NCBI GenBank assembly: GCA_028874215.1
Contig: JAPPLF010000042.1
Span: 82,146 to 146,145, forward strand
Reading direction: 5' to 3'
Length of the DNA: 64,000 nucleotides
Source of the DNA: Acidobacteriota bacterium
GTDB taxonomy: Bacteria > Acidobacteriota > UBA6911 > RPQK01 > JAJDTT01
Shown here: in pieces, positions 27,610-36,840 of the stretch
Layout of the letters: the number at the start of each line of letters is the position of its first letter
How positions within the stretch are numbered: position 1 is the stretch's first letter
Made by a program: the position numbers and the translations under genes
Notes under the pieces: generated by a model
Told to the model about the DNA's origin: nothing
Seen by the model: only the letters and a program-made list of their open reading frames with translations
Databases searched by the model: none

Positions 27610-29226
27610 ATGTATTTGAAACACCGGGTCCACCTGTATCTCTTCGTTCCGCTGGTCCTTTGCCTGGCCGCTGGTTGTTCCGGCAGCGGACCGGGCACGC
27701 CCGAGCCCGACGGATTCCGTTTCGAGACGGTTCCGGGAGTGGTCCGCGGCGAGGCGCCGCTCCTGGCCATCGATGACCACCTGTTGCCGTTTTGGCGGAA
27801 CGTCTCCCTCTACTATTCCAAGCCGGAGGTGAGGCTGGAGCCGGTATTGACCCCCAGCCGCGACGATCCCGACAAGCCGGATTACATCGGGACCCATTTC
27901 TACGGGACGGTCCTCTTCGACGAGGGCAAGTACCGCATGTGGTACTACCCCCTGGGGACGGGAGAAACCGAATCGGGGTTCACCGTAGGGCCGGTCGCCT
28001 ACGCCGAGAGCGACGACGGGATCCACTGGGTGAAGCCGAACCTGGGACAGGTGGAATACAAGGGGAGCCGCGAGAACAACCTTCTGGATCTGCCCGGGGA
28101 GCGGATGTACGGCGGTCACGTCCTCAAGGATGAGGAGGAACCGGATCCGGAGCGCCGCTACAAGATGGTTTACAACCTCCACAACGGCACGACGTGGGTC
28201 TTCCGGACGGCTACAAGCCCCGACGGAACTCACTGGAAGGTCAAGGACCGGGATGCCGTCGACAAGTTCATCGAGATCGCGGGGGTCTACAAGCACAACA
28301 ATTTCTATGCGGTCCACGGCCAGGCCGTCGGGCACAGCGAAGGGGGCCATGCCCATGGGCGCCAGGGTTACGCCGCCGTCTCGGCCAATTTCGACGACTG
28401 GGTATCGGGGTACGCCCCGGCGTTTCTGATCCGGGAGCCGGAGGACCCCGCCCAACGGGGCGGTCGCAAGCCCTACGATCAGGTGCATCTGGGCATCGGA
28501 GCCCGCAGCTACGGCAGCGTCCTGGTGGGCCTGTTCGGGCTCTGGCACAACTTCCCGGGAGACACGACCCGGAACGTCCCGGCGGCCTGGTTCGGACACG
28601 GCAAGATCTCGGCCGACTTCGGCCTGGTGGTCAGCAACGACGGGATTCATTTCCGCGAGCCGGTGAAGGGGCACGTCTACCTGCATCGGGACGATTCGCC
28701 GGTGACCAACGATCCGGGAAAAAGCTACCCCACCATCCTCTGCCAGTCGGGCAACGGCATCCTCAACGTCGGCGACAAGACCCTCATCTACCACGGACGC
28801 TGGCGCAATGCCGAGTACGGTGAGGAGTACTACGCGGAAGTGGGGCTGGCCACGCTGCCCCGGGATCGCTGGGGCGCCCTGGGACTCTATCCGGAAGGAT
28901 CGACGAGGCTGGACGAGCCCAAGGGCTGGGTCTGGTCCGCTCCGGTGACTCTGCCAACGGGTGGTTTCGAAGTGGTCCTCAACGCCGACCACGCCCGACT
29001 CATGAAGGTGGAGATCTCCGACGCCGCATTCCATCTGCTGCCCGGTTATTCGGGGGAGTCGAGCGGCGTTCCCCAGGGAGAGGGAGGACTCGACGTTCCC
29101 GTCCAATGGCCCGGAGGAGACCTGGCCGCCCTGGCGGGTCAGACGGTGCGCCTGCGGATCCACATGGAGCGAGGGGCGGACGCCGATCCCCGGCTCTACG
29201 TGGTCTACCTGAGGCAACTCGATTGA
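27610..29226 (+). CDS. Secreted beta-propeller lipoprotein, glycan-active-like
   Basis: The 538-residue product has a lipobox ending at Cys23 and a GGAGGAG ribosome site. Its body resembles a five-bladed propeller of the GH32/GH43/GH130-like type, with repeated S-x-DG-x-HW strands (AESDDGIHWVKPNLG, SNDGIHFREP). The last ~90 residues form a beta-sandwich tail with LPGYSGE, which it shares with three other propeller proteins in this window. No catalytic acid can be named with confidence. The lipoprotein signal suggests action at the outer membrane or cell surface. The upstream enzymes (folate ligase, SDR, cupin) hint at a role in a demethylation or sugar-acid pathway, which is speculative. Confidence 0.72.
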   Translation: MYLKHRVHLYLFVPLVLCLAAGCSGSGPGTPEPDGFRFETVPGVVRGEAPLLAIDDHLLPFWRNVSLYYSKPEVRLEPVLTPSRDDPDKPDYIGTHFYGTVLFDEGKYRMWYYPLGTGETESGFTVGPVAYAESDDGIHWVKPNLGQVEYKGSRENNLLDLPGERMYGGHVLKDEEEPDPERRYKMVYNLHNGTTWVFRTATSPDGTHWKVKDRDAVDKFIEIAGVYKHNNFYAVHGQAVGHSEGGHAHGRQGYAAVSANFDDWVSGYAPAFLIREPEDPAQRGGRKPYDQVHLGIGARSYGSVLVGLFGLWHNFPGDTTRNVPAAWFGHGKISADFGLVVSNDGIHFREPVKGHVYLHRDDSPVTNDPGKSYPTILCQSGNGILNVGDKTLIYHGRWRNAEYGEEYYAEVGLATLPRDRWGALGLYPEGSTRLDEPKGWVWSAPVTLPTGGFEVVLNADHARLMKVEISDAAFHLLPGYSGESSGVPQGEGGLDVPVQWPGGDLAALAGQTVRLRIHMERGADADPRLYVVYLRQLD

Positions 29227-29248
29227 ATGCGAGACGGCCGGAACCGGA

Positions 29249-32200
29249 TCAGAACGAATACTTGAGCGCCACCTGGACCTGCCGGGCCGGCGAGGCTTCG
29301 CCCAGTGCGCCGAAATCGGCCGTGCCGAACTGGTTGACCCGGGCTTTCCGCCGGAGGACGAAGTTGGCGCGGTTGGCTGCGTTGAACATCTGCAGGCGCA
29401 GTTCCAGATTCTGGCCTTCGCTCAGCCGGAACGTGCGCCGGAGCGAGAGGTCCACGTTGGCCAGGCCGGGTCCCTCCACGGTGGTCCGGCCCGCGTTGCC
29501 GTAGCGGAAGCCGTCGGGACGCACGAAGGCCTCCGTGTCGAACCACCGGCTCGGCGTGCGCTGGTCCGGGGCCAGGTTCGGATTCCCGATCCGGTCCGGC
29601 CACTGGGAGAACTCGGATCCCACATCCAAGCGATCGCCCGGGAGATAGACGGTGAACCAGGGACCGTCCTGGAAACTGGAAATGACCTGCATGGACCACC
29701 CGCCCAGAACCGCACCCAGAGGCCCGGTCTGGAGGTAGGGCTTGCCCCGGCCGAAGGGGGGTTCGTAACTCGTTGTAATGACCAGCCGGCGCCGGAGGTG
29801 GAGTTCCGAGAGTCCGCGGTTGTGGTGCAGCGGCAGGTTCCGGCTCCTGAAATAGCGCCGTTCGTACGATCCTTCCCAGCCCCCGCCGTTGTTGATCTGG
29901 CTGGACCAGGTGAAGGAGCCGCTCAGGTGCAGTCCTTCCGCTCCGGGCCGCCTCTCCAACCGAAACTGCATGCCATGGTACCTGGAGTCGGCGTCGGCCA
30001 TGGGAATGTGGACAGCCTGCAACCCGGGGAAGGGGCGGCGGGCCTGCCGGTCGCCGGTTCCCGGAAGAGCATCGTTGAGAGACACGGTATCCAACTGGTT
30101 CGCCGTATGGGAGCCCAGATATCCCGCCTCCAGCATCAGGAGAGGGGAGAACTTCTGCTGCAGCGAGAGGCCCCAGACGTGGGTCGAGGAGAGCGGGAGC
30201 GGACTCTCCACTCCGAAGATGGTGGGTACGGCCGATCGGGACAAGGCCGCCGGAAAGGGGTCGGACAGGCTCAGGACGGGAGTCTCCAGGGGAGCGTTGA
30301 AGGTGGAGCGGATGGCGCCCTCCCGCGGAGTCCGGGTCAGCCGGTAAAGCATCCCGGTGTCCAACTCGTTGGCATAGATGCCGTATCCAGCCCGCACCAC
30401 GGAGTTGGTTCCCACCCTCCAGGCCAGTCCGGAGCGGGGCAGGAAACCCTCGCTCCATCTCCAGCTCACCAGGGGAATCCCGGCCGGATAGCGGCCCGTT
30501 TCACCCGGCTTCAGGTCGAGGTCCAGGGGCGGCGCCGCAATGGCGCCCCGATGGGGATCGAAATTGGACACGAAGCCTCGCTTGTCCTTCCAGGGGAATC
30601 TCCCCTCGTAGCGCAGCCCCAGGGTCAGGGTCAGCGTCGGGCTCAGCTTCCAGTCGTCCTGGAGGAACAGGTAAAGGCTGTTCTGGTGCAGGTTGGCCCG
30701 GTAGGACTCGCCCCCCAGAGACGTTCGGGCCGGATAGCCGAGAAGGAAGTCTCCCAGCGCGTGTCCGGTATAGCGGTCGAAGAAGTAGAACCGGGAGCGG
30801 GCCTCCATGTTGATGAACATGTAGTGTTGGCGGAACTCGGCCCCGGTCTTCAGCGAGTGGTCGCCCCGCTGGAAAGAAATCTGTTCCTTGATCTGCCAGT
30901 TCCCGGTGATGGAGTCGCCCTGAAGCTGGATGTCGCCGAGATTGGTGTAGCCCTGGACCTCCACGATGGGAATTCCCATTCGATCCACGACGTTGTCTTG
31001 GAGCTGGCGGATCCCCAGCGCCGCCGAGGCCTCCGGTTTGGGATTGGAAGGCGCCGCGTAGTAGGGCCTGCGTGTCCAGTGGATACTGGCCACGTTGGTG
31101 AGGCCACTCGCCAGGGTCCTCGTGTTGGTGATGCTCTGTCCGTAGGCGCGGAGAGGCTGGGTGGCGGAAAATGCAGAGATCGCGCGCACGGTGACGTAGG
31201 GTCCTGAATTCCAGACGAAGCGCCCCGACCAGCGGCTCTGTTCCGAATCCTTGAAATCGATCCGCGTAATGAACTGCGGGTTGTCATACGGGGCGAAGGA
31301 GTCGGGGCTGGTGAAATTGAGCGCGCGCAGCGTGTTTGGCCGGGGAAAGAAGGCCAACAGCCGGGTCGCCACCGGATTGATCCTTTCCGGAGGAATGGCG
31401 TTGTTGGGGAAGAGGTTTCCGGTAGCCGGATCCCTCAACGGTCTGGAGAAACGGCCCTCCCTCTGTTCGAGGGTGGGGACGACTCCAGTCAGCGGCCGAA
31501 TCTCCCGGATCGACTCGAGCTGGTACGAGACGAAGAACCAAGCCCGGTCCCGCCCGTCCATCAGGTGGGGAATCCGGATCGGCCCCCCCAGGGTGGCGCC
31601 CACCTGATTGCGCTTGTACTCCTGCTTCTCGTGCTCGAAGAAGTTGCGGGCGTCCAGGTTGTCGTTGCGGTGAAACCAGAACAGGTTGCCGTGATAGTCG
31701 TTGCCGCCGCTGCGGGTGACCGCCACGATCTGGCCACCGGGCCGGATTCCGTACTCGGCCCCGTAGAGGCCAGTCTTGACCTCGAACTCCTGCAGGGCGT
31801 CGGTGCTGGGCTTGAAGTTGGAAAAACGGGGAAACAGAGACCCGTCCACGTAGGTGACATTGTCCCGTTGCCGCATGCCCTGGACCCGGATGTTCCCCAT
31901 GGCGCTCCCGGTGGTGCTGGTGCTGCTGGCCGGCGCGGTCCCTGGCGCCAGGGTTGCCAACTTGGTGAAGTCGCGATCGTTCAGGGGCATGTCTTCCAGC
32001 TTCTTGCGGCCGATGACCTCTCCCAACTCCGCGTTTTCCGACTCCAACTGGAGAGCCTGCGCCAAGGTTCGGCGGACTTCCGCCGAGTCTCCGGACAACA
32101 GATGGAAGTCCTGGCGAACCGTCTGCCCTATCTGGAGCAGGACTCCGGTGCGAACCTCCGTCTGGTAGCCGGCCAAACTCACGTGGATCTCGTATTCGCC

Positions 32201-32440
32201 GACGGGGACCCCGTCCACACGGTAGTTGCCGTTCGCCGCGCTCAAGGCCACGAAGACCTCGTTGGTCTGGATCCGGGTCAGGGTCAGCTCCGCGCCGCTC
32301 AGAATTTCGTTCTGACCGTCCCGGACGGTTCCCAGAAGTGTCCCCGTGCCCGTTTGTGCCATGGAGGGACTTCCGGTCAGGAGCAGCAGTCCTGCAGCCA
32401 GAACCAGGATGGGAAAAAGGGAGCGCAGCGGCGTGTGCAT
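29249..32440 (-). CDS. Oar-like TonB-dependent outer membrane receptor
   Basis: The ATG at 32440 opens a signal peptide (about residues 1-29, ending SMAQ) and gives 1063 residues; an earlier in-frame ATG at 32563 would bury it. A carboxypeptidase-regulatory (CarboxypepD_reg) beta-sandwich follows (about 30-110), then a plug-like region with GSAMGNIRVQGMRQRDN, and a large barrel that ends in LKYSF with terminal Phe. Acidobacteriota hold many such receptors, thought to import glycans or peptides. The gene converges with the propeller lipoprotein gene at 29226, so a shared substrate is plausible but not shown. No canonical TonB box is obvious. Confidence 0.88.
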   Translation of the reverse strand: MHTPLRSLFPILVLAAGLLLLTGSPSMAQTGTGTLLGTVRDGQNEILSGAELTLTRIQTNEVFVALSAANGNYRVDGVPVGEYEIHVSLAGYQTEVRTGVLLQIGQTVRQDFHLLSGDSAEVRRTLAQALQLESENAELGEVIGRKKLEDMPLNDRDFTKLATLAPGTAPASSTSTTGSAMGNIRVQGMRQRDNVTYVDGSLFPRFSNFKPSTDALQEFEVKTGLYGAEYGIRPGGQIVAVTRSGGNDYHGNLFWFHRNDNLDARNFFEHEKQEYKRNQVGATLGGPIRIPHLMDGRDRAWFFVSYQLESIREIRPLTGVVPTLEQREGRFSRPLRDPATGNLFPNNAIPPERINPVATRLLAFFPRPNTLRALNFTSPDSFAPYDNPQFITRIDFKDSEQSRWSGRFVWNSGPYVTVRAISAFSATQPLRAYGQSITNTRTLASGLTNVASIHWTRRPYYAAPSNPKPEASAALGIRQLQDNVVDRMGIPIVEVQGYTNLGDIQLQGDSITGNWQIKEQISFQRGDHSLKTGAEFRQHYMFINMEARSRFYFFDRYTGHALGDFLLGYPARTSLGGESYRANLHQNSLYLFLQDDWKLSPTLTLTLGLRYEGRFPWKDKRGFVSNFDPHRGAIAAPPLDLDLKPGETGRYPAGIPLVSWRWSEGFLPRSGLAWRVGTNSVVRAGYGIYANELDTGMLYRLTRTPREGAIRSTFNAPLETPVLSLSDPFPAALSRSAVPTIFGVESPLPLSSTHVWGLSLQQKFSPLLMLEAGYLGSHTANQLDTVSLNDALPGTGDRQARRPFPGLQAVHIPMADADSRYHGMQFRLERRPGAEGLHLSGSFTWSSQINNGGGWEGSYERRYFRSRNLPLHHNRGLSELHLRRRLVITTSYEPPFGRGKPYLQTGPLGAVLGGWSMQVISSFQDGPWFTVYLPGDRLDVGSEFSQWPDRIGNPNLAPDQRTPSRWFDTEAFVRPDGFRYGNAGRTTVEGPGLANVDLSLRRTFRLSEGQNLELRLQMFNAANRANFVLRRKARVNQFGTADFGALGEASPARQVQVALKYSF

Positions 32441-32693
32441 CTTCGGTGCCTGGTAGGGTCCAGAATAGCACGAAACCCCCGCCATCCTGGGCGTTTCACT
32501 GGAATTCACAAGGTCAGATCGTTGCTTGAGCAGTCCAATGCCTCCCATGAAGTCGATCGACACATTTCGACTCGATTAAAGTATTCATTTTGAAGAGTGT
32601 TACACCATAGAATACGGGTTCGGCGACCGCGTGCATGTAGTCGGTGTGACTTCCAGGTTCGGATAGGATCGTATTTCCAGGAGCCTTCCAAAA

Positions 32694-33425
32694 ATGAGCA
32701 TTCGTCATCGAATCGGATTGATGGTCCCCTCCACCAACACCACCTGCGAGGGGGACTACCAACTGGTGGCGCCCAAATCCATGACGGTTCACGGGCAACG
32801 GCTCTGGCTGACCAACGACTCCATGGGCGAAGACGGCATGGAGAGGATGAACACGGACATCGAGAGCGGCGCCCGCTACTTGTCCACGGCCCGGGTGGAC
32901 GCCATCGTCTATGCCTGCACCACCGGGAGTTTCTTCAAGGGCGCCGGCTGGGATCGGGACATGCTCGACCTCATCGAGCGAACGGCGAAGGTTCCCGCCA
33001 TCGGTACCAGTCCGGCCGTGGTCGAGGCGCTGCGCTTCATGGGCGCCCGCAAGATCTCCGTGGCCACCCCCTACCCGGATTGGAGCAACCGGAGACTCCG
33101 CACCTACCTGGAGACCGCCGGTTTCACGGTCCTCAACGTGGAGGGCGAGCCGGTGGCGGTGGGCGCCGGCCAGCAGGGGATCAACGATCAGGATCCGGAA
33201 TCGGTGGTGAGGTTCGCCTCCCAGGCCTGCCGGCCCGAGGCCGATCTGCTCTTCTGTTCCTGCACGGCCTGGCGGTCGCTGGAAGTGGTGGAGGAACTGG
33301 AACGGATCACGGGCCGTCCCGTGGTGACCTCCAACCAGTCCACGATCTGGGCCTGCTTCCGGAAGCTGGGACTGACCGGCCCCATCGAAGGGTACGGCAG
33401 TCTGCTTCGGCGGATGGATCACTGA
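32694..33425 (+). CDS. Maleate isomerase/Asp-Glu racemase-family enzyme
   Basis: The 243-residue protein matches the maleate cis-trans isomerase branch of the Asp/Glu racemase superfamily. Two Cys-centred catalytic motifs are present: YACTTGSF with Cys75, and LLFCSCTAWRS with Cys190 (Cys188 nearby). VPSTNTTCEGD at the N-terminus binds a carboxylate in this family. It may isomerise, racemise or decarboxylate a dicarboxylic acid. It sits 79 bases before an enolase-superfamily gene, and together they could convert a substituted dicarboxylate. The ribosome site is AGGAG at a slightly long spacing. Confidence 0.85.
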   Translation: MSIRHRIGLMVPSTNTTCEGDYQLVAPKSMTVHGQRLWLTNDSMGEDGMERMNTDIESGARYLSTARVDAIVYACTTGSFFKGAGWDRDMLDLIERTAKVPAIGTSPAVVEALRFMGARKISVATPYPDWSNRRLRTYLETAGFTVLNVEGEPVAVGAGQQGINDQDPESVVRFASQACRPEADLLFCSCTAWRSLEVVEELERITGRPVVTSNQSTIWACFRKLGLTGPIEGYGSLLRRMDH

Positions 33426-33504
33426 ACCGGTCGTTCGCCCGGACCGCGTAAGCCCTTCTCGGACCGGTGTTCCGCTCCGGACCATTCGGTATATCCTGGG
33501 ACCC

Positions 33505-34626
33505 ATGAGAATCGATGCCATCGAAGTGGTCCACGTGGCCATGCCGCTCATCTATCCCTGGCGGACCGCCTACGGTGAGGATGCGTCCGTTCAGTCGGTC
33601 CTGGTCCGGATGGAGTCGCAGGGGCTGGCGGCCTGGAGCGAGGCGGCTCCACTGGCCGCTCCCCAGTACCTGCCGGAATGGGCGGGAGGCGTCTTCGCCT
33701 GCATCCGGGACTGGTTAGCCCCGATCCTGGTGGGACAGGAGATCGCCAGCGGGGAGGAACTTCAGGCCCGGCTTGCCTTCGTCAAGGGAAACTCGTTTGC
33801 CAAGGGCGGCCTGGACAGTGCCTGGTGGGTGCTGGAGGCCATGCGCCGGGGAGTACCGCTCTACCGGCTCCTGGGAGGACGGCGTTCGCAGGTCGACGTG
33901 GGAGCCGACTTCGGAATCATGGACTCGGTGGACGATCTGTTGGTTGCCATCGACCGGGCTGTGGTGGCGGGTTTCAAGCGCACCAAGCTCAAGTACGGGC
34001 CGGGATGGGATCTGCCCATGTTGAAAGTGGTCAGGAAGAACTTTCCCGATCACACCTTCCACATCGACTGCAACAGCGGCTACCGGCTCTCGGACCTGAA
34101 GATGTTCCGGGAGATCGACCAGTTGGGCCTGGCCATGATCGAGCAGCCGCTGCAGTACAACGACTTGGCGGACCACGCCCGGCTCCAGGAGGAGCTGCAA
34201 ACGCCCGTCTGCCTGGATGAGAGCGTGACCTCCCCCGACAAGGCCCGGAAGGCCATCGAAATGGGAAGTTGCCGGATCGTCAACATCAAGACCTGCCGGG
34301 TCGGAGGACTGACGCCGGCCCTGGAAATCCACAACCGGTGCCAAGAGGCAGGGATCCCCTGCTGGATCGGGTCCATGTTGGAGAGCGCCGTGGGCGTGCG
34401 GGTCAACCTGGCCCTGTCCACGTTGGAGAACTTCACCTACCCCGCCGACCTTTTTCCCACCAGCCGTTTCTACCGGAAGGACCTGGGCCGTCCCGAAGTG
34501 TTCCTGGATCAGGGGCCTTCAGGCGAACCGGTCATGAGCCTGTCGGAGGAGCCGGGCCACGGAACCGAGCCGGATCCGGCCATGCTGGAGGAGTGTACGG
34601 TCGCCCGCGCGACGATCACGGCGTGA
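33505..34626 (+). CDS. Enolase-superfamily enzyme (OSBS/NAAAR-like)
   Basis: The 373-residue protein has the muconate-lactonising subgroup layout. Lys161 and Lys163 occur in KRTKLKYG, metal ligands are Asp188 (HIDCNSGY), Glu213 (MIEQPL) and Asp238 (CLDES), and the second base Lys262 is in IKTCRVGG. The KxK...K pattern fits o-succinylbenzoate synthase or N-acylamino acid racemase, and the N-terminal SEAAPLAAPQYLPEW loop matches that branch. No menaquinone genes are nearby, so racemisation or epimerisation of an N-acyl amino acid or syn-elimination is more likely than OSBS. The previous gene is a maleate-isomerase-like enzyme in the same direction. Confidence 0.87.
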   Translation: MRIDAIEVVHVAMPLIYPWRTAYGEDASVQSVLVRMESQGLAAWSEAAPLAAPQYLPEWAGGVFACIRDWLAPILVGQEIASGEELQARLAFVKGNSFAKGGLDSAWWVLEAMRRGVPLYRLLGGRRSQVDVGADFGIMDSVDDLLVAIDRAVVAGFKRTKLKYGPGWDLPMLKVVRKNFPDHTFHIDCNSGYRLSDLKMFREIDQLGLAMIEQPLQYNDLADHARLQEELQTPVCLDESVTSPDKARKAIEMGSCRIVNIKTCRVGGLTPALEIHNRCQEAGIPCWIGSMLESAVGVRVNLALSTLENFTYPADLFPTSRFYRKDLGRPEVFLDQGPSGEPVMSLSEEPGHGTEPDPAMLEECTVARATITA

Positions 34627-34667
34627 CGCCGGACCGGGAACGGCAGCTTCCAGCCGCCGACTCTTGA

Positions 34668-36554
34668 TCACGGAAGCGCAAACGCCACGAGCTTGCCGCC
34701 GAAGACCTTGTTGTACTTGTTTCCCCCACCGGCCGCGATGACGAGGAACTGCTTGCCGGTCTTGGGTCCCAGATAGCTCATGGGAGTGGCGTGGCCGCTG
34801 GCCGGCAGGCGCCGGACCCAGACCTCCTCGCCCGATTTCTTGTCGAAGGCTCGGATGCGGCTGTCGTTGGTGGCCGCGATGAAGACCAGCCCGCCGGCCG
34901 TCACAATGGGGCCGCCCAGGTTGGGGGCCCCGGTCTTGGGGATTCCGCGGCGCGTCAGTTCGTCGATCTCGCCCAGGATGGACTGCCAGCGGAACTCGCC
35001 CGTGTTGAGGTCGATGGCGGTCAGCGAGCCCCACGGCGGCTTCTGGCAGGGGTATTGGTTGGAATCCCAGAAGCGTCCGTACTTGGTGCCCCGGGCCCGG
35101 AAAGGGACCTTGGATCCCTCGGGCCGCTCCACCATCCGGACGAAAGCGCCCACGTCCATGGAGTTGATGTAGAGCACCTGGGACTCGGGATCGAACGCCG
35201 CCCCGCCCCAATTGGATCCGCCGTTGGTCCCCGGAAACATGACGGTCAGCTCGCGGCCGATGGGCCGGAACAGCGGGCCCTCCACATAGGCGTCCTTGAC
35301 CATTTCCAGGCACTCGGCGCGGGACTCCGGTGTGACGTCGGTGATCTCGTCCCGGGTCATTGCCTGGCGAACGAAGGGCGGCGGCTTGACGGGAATCGGC
35401 TGGGTCGGGGAGTAGTACTCGCCGGGGATGTCCCCCTGCGGCACCGGCCGTTCCTCGACTTCGAAGAGCGGTTCTCCCGTCTCTCGATGGAGCAGGAAGA
35501 CGAACCCGGTCTTGGTGGTCTGGGCCACCGCCGGAACCGCCTTGCCGTTGCGGCGCACGGTGACCAGGGAGGGCTGCGAAGGCAGGTCCCAGTCCCAAAG
35601 GTCGTGGTGGATGGTCTGGAAGTGCCAGACGCGTTTCCCGGTTCGGCAGTCCAGGGCCACGATGGCGTCGCTGAAAAGGTTGTCCCCTCTGCGGTCCCCT
35701 CCATAGAAGTCGGTGCCGGGAGAGGTCAGGGGAACGAAGACCATCCGGCGCTCCTCGTCCACGCTCAGGTTGGACCAGGCATTGACGCCCGACCGGTCCT
35801 TCCATGAGTCTCCCTCCCAGGTGTCGTGCCCGAATTCCCCCGGACGGGGAACGGTGTGGAAGCGCCAGACCCTCCGCCCGGTCCGGGCGTCGACGGCCTG
35901 GATGTCGCCGCTCGGTCCCTGGGGTTCGCCGTCGGTGACCCAACTGCCGGCCACCACCACGTCGCCGCAGGGAGCCACCGGCGAGCCCAGTCCCCACCGG
36001 AGATGACCGTAGTCCCCCATCATCCCGCTCTTCAGGTCCACCATCCCCGAGGTCCCGAATTCCGGGTCGACTTTCCCGGTGGCCGCGTCCACCGAAAAGA
36101 GGCGGCCCAACTGGTCCCCCAGAAAGATCCGCTTGACCTTCCCATCGGTCCAGTGGGCGACGCCCCTGCTCTTGTACATGTTCACCCGCTCGCTGCGGTC
36201 GAACTTGGGATCGAACTCCCAGAGCTTCTTGCCCGTGTCCGGATCAAGCGCCAGGAGGCGGTGAAAGACCGTGGAGACGTAGAGGACGCCGTCCACCATC
36301 AGGGGCGTGGTCTGAAAGGAGGAGAAGGTGGGCAACTCGGAACCGTCGCTGAAGTCGCCCGTGTCGTAGACCCAGGCTTCCTTCAGGCGGCCCACGTTCT
36401 CGCGGTTGATCTGGTCCAGGGAGGAGTACTGCATCCCTCCCGGGTCCCCGCCGTAGGAGATCCATTCCCGGTCCTGGGCGGGAAGGAGTCCCTGAACCGG
36501 CAAGGTGACGAAGAGAAACAGGCGGAAAAAGGCCGAAGGGCGCGCTGTGCTCAT
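34668..36554 (-). CDS. PQQ-dependent quinoprotein dehydrogenase
   Basis: The ATG at 36554 opens a signal peptide (about residues 1-28, before QDREWISYGG). Earlier in-frame starts lie in the regulatory region. The 628-residue product is an eight-bladed PQQ propeller of the glucose/alcohol dehydrogenase type, with repeated W-motif sequences such as DPDTGKKLWEF, DARTGRRVWRFHT, DCRTGKRVWHFQT and DLNTGEFRWQS. No heme-binding CxxCH motif is present, so electrons would go to a separate carrier. It oxidises a sugar or alcohol in the periplasm. No PQQ biosynthesis gene lies in the window. The gene diverges from the NCS2 permease, and tandem operator-like repeats lie between them. Confidence 0.9.
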   Translation of the reverse strand: MSTARPSAFFRLFLFVTLPVQGLLPAQDREWISYGGDPGGMQYSSLDQINRENVGRLKEAWVYDTGDFSDGSELPTFSSFQTTPLMVDGVLYVSTVFHRLLALDPDTGKKLWEFDPKFDRSERVNMYKSRGVAHWTDGKVKRIFLGDQLGRLFSVDAATGKVDPEFGTSGMVDLKSGMMGDYGHLRWGLGSPVAPCGDVVVAGSWVTDGEPQGPSGDIQAVDARTGRRVWRFHTVPRPGEFGHDTWEGDSWKDRSGVNAWSNLSVDEERRMVFVPLTSPGTDFYGGDRRGDNLFSDAIVALDCRTGKRVWHFQTIHHDLWDWDLPSQPSLVTVRRNGKAVPAVAQTTKTGFVFLLHRETGEPLFEVEERPVPQGDIPGEYYSPTQPIPVKPPPFVRQAMTRDEITDVTPESRAECLEMVKDAYVEGPLFRPIGRELTVMFPGTNGGSNWGGAAFDPESQVLYINSMDVGAFVRMVERPEGSKVPFRARGTKYGRFWDSNQYPCQKPPWGSLTAIDLNTGEFRWQSILGEIDELTRRGIPKTGAPNLGGPIVTAGGLVFIAATNDSRIRAFDKKSGEEVWVRRLPASGHATPMSYLGPKTGKQFLVIAAGGGNKYNKVFGGKLVAFALP

Positions 36555-36687
36555 GCGTTTCTGATAGCAGCGCGCCGAGAGGGAAGTCAAGGAAACAGGC
36601 GGGTGGCCGGTCCACGTTACTGAGGAATGCGAAGGGACTGACGCGGAGCGCTGTGTAAAGCGGCACGTTATCGTCGTGACGATCCTC

Positions 36688-36755
36688 ATGACAATTCGCG
36701 GTCCTGTCGTCAATTGTCATGATCATTCGCGACACAGTTGTCAATTGTTCGCAAT
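36688..36755. promoter_or_regulatory. Tandem 31-bp repeats with palindrome, putative operator
   Basis: Two imperfect 31-base direct repeats start with ATTCGCG at 36694 and 36725 and share TCAATTGT at 36710 and 36741. A perfect 10-base inverted repeat, CATGACAATT and AATTGTCATG (36688-36697 and 36712-36721), overlaps them. They lie between the divergent quinoprotein and permease genes, so a dimeric regulator could control both. The regulator is not identified. Confidence 0.5.
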
Positions 36756-36840
36756 CGATCCAACGGTTCCGATTCAAGTCCGCGCCTTTCCCGAGATCAG
36801 GCTGGCGGCTCCACCCTCCCTGCGGTATAAAAACCGCCAG

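Noticed and set aside
27109-29217. 702-codon minus-strand open frame
   Set aside because: It lies opposite the cupin and propeller genes, which have ribosome sites, a lipobox and family motifs; the antisense product has no recognisable features.
36676-36840. Upstream extension of permease copy 1
   Set aside because: It covers the tandem operator repeats and has no transporter-like sequence; the second permease starts at the position equal to 36841.
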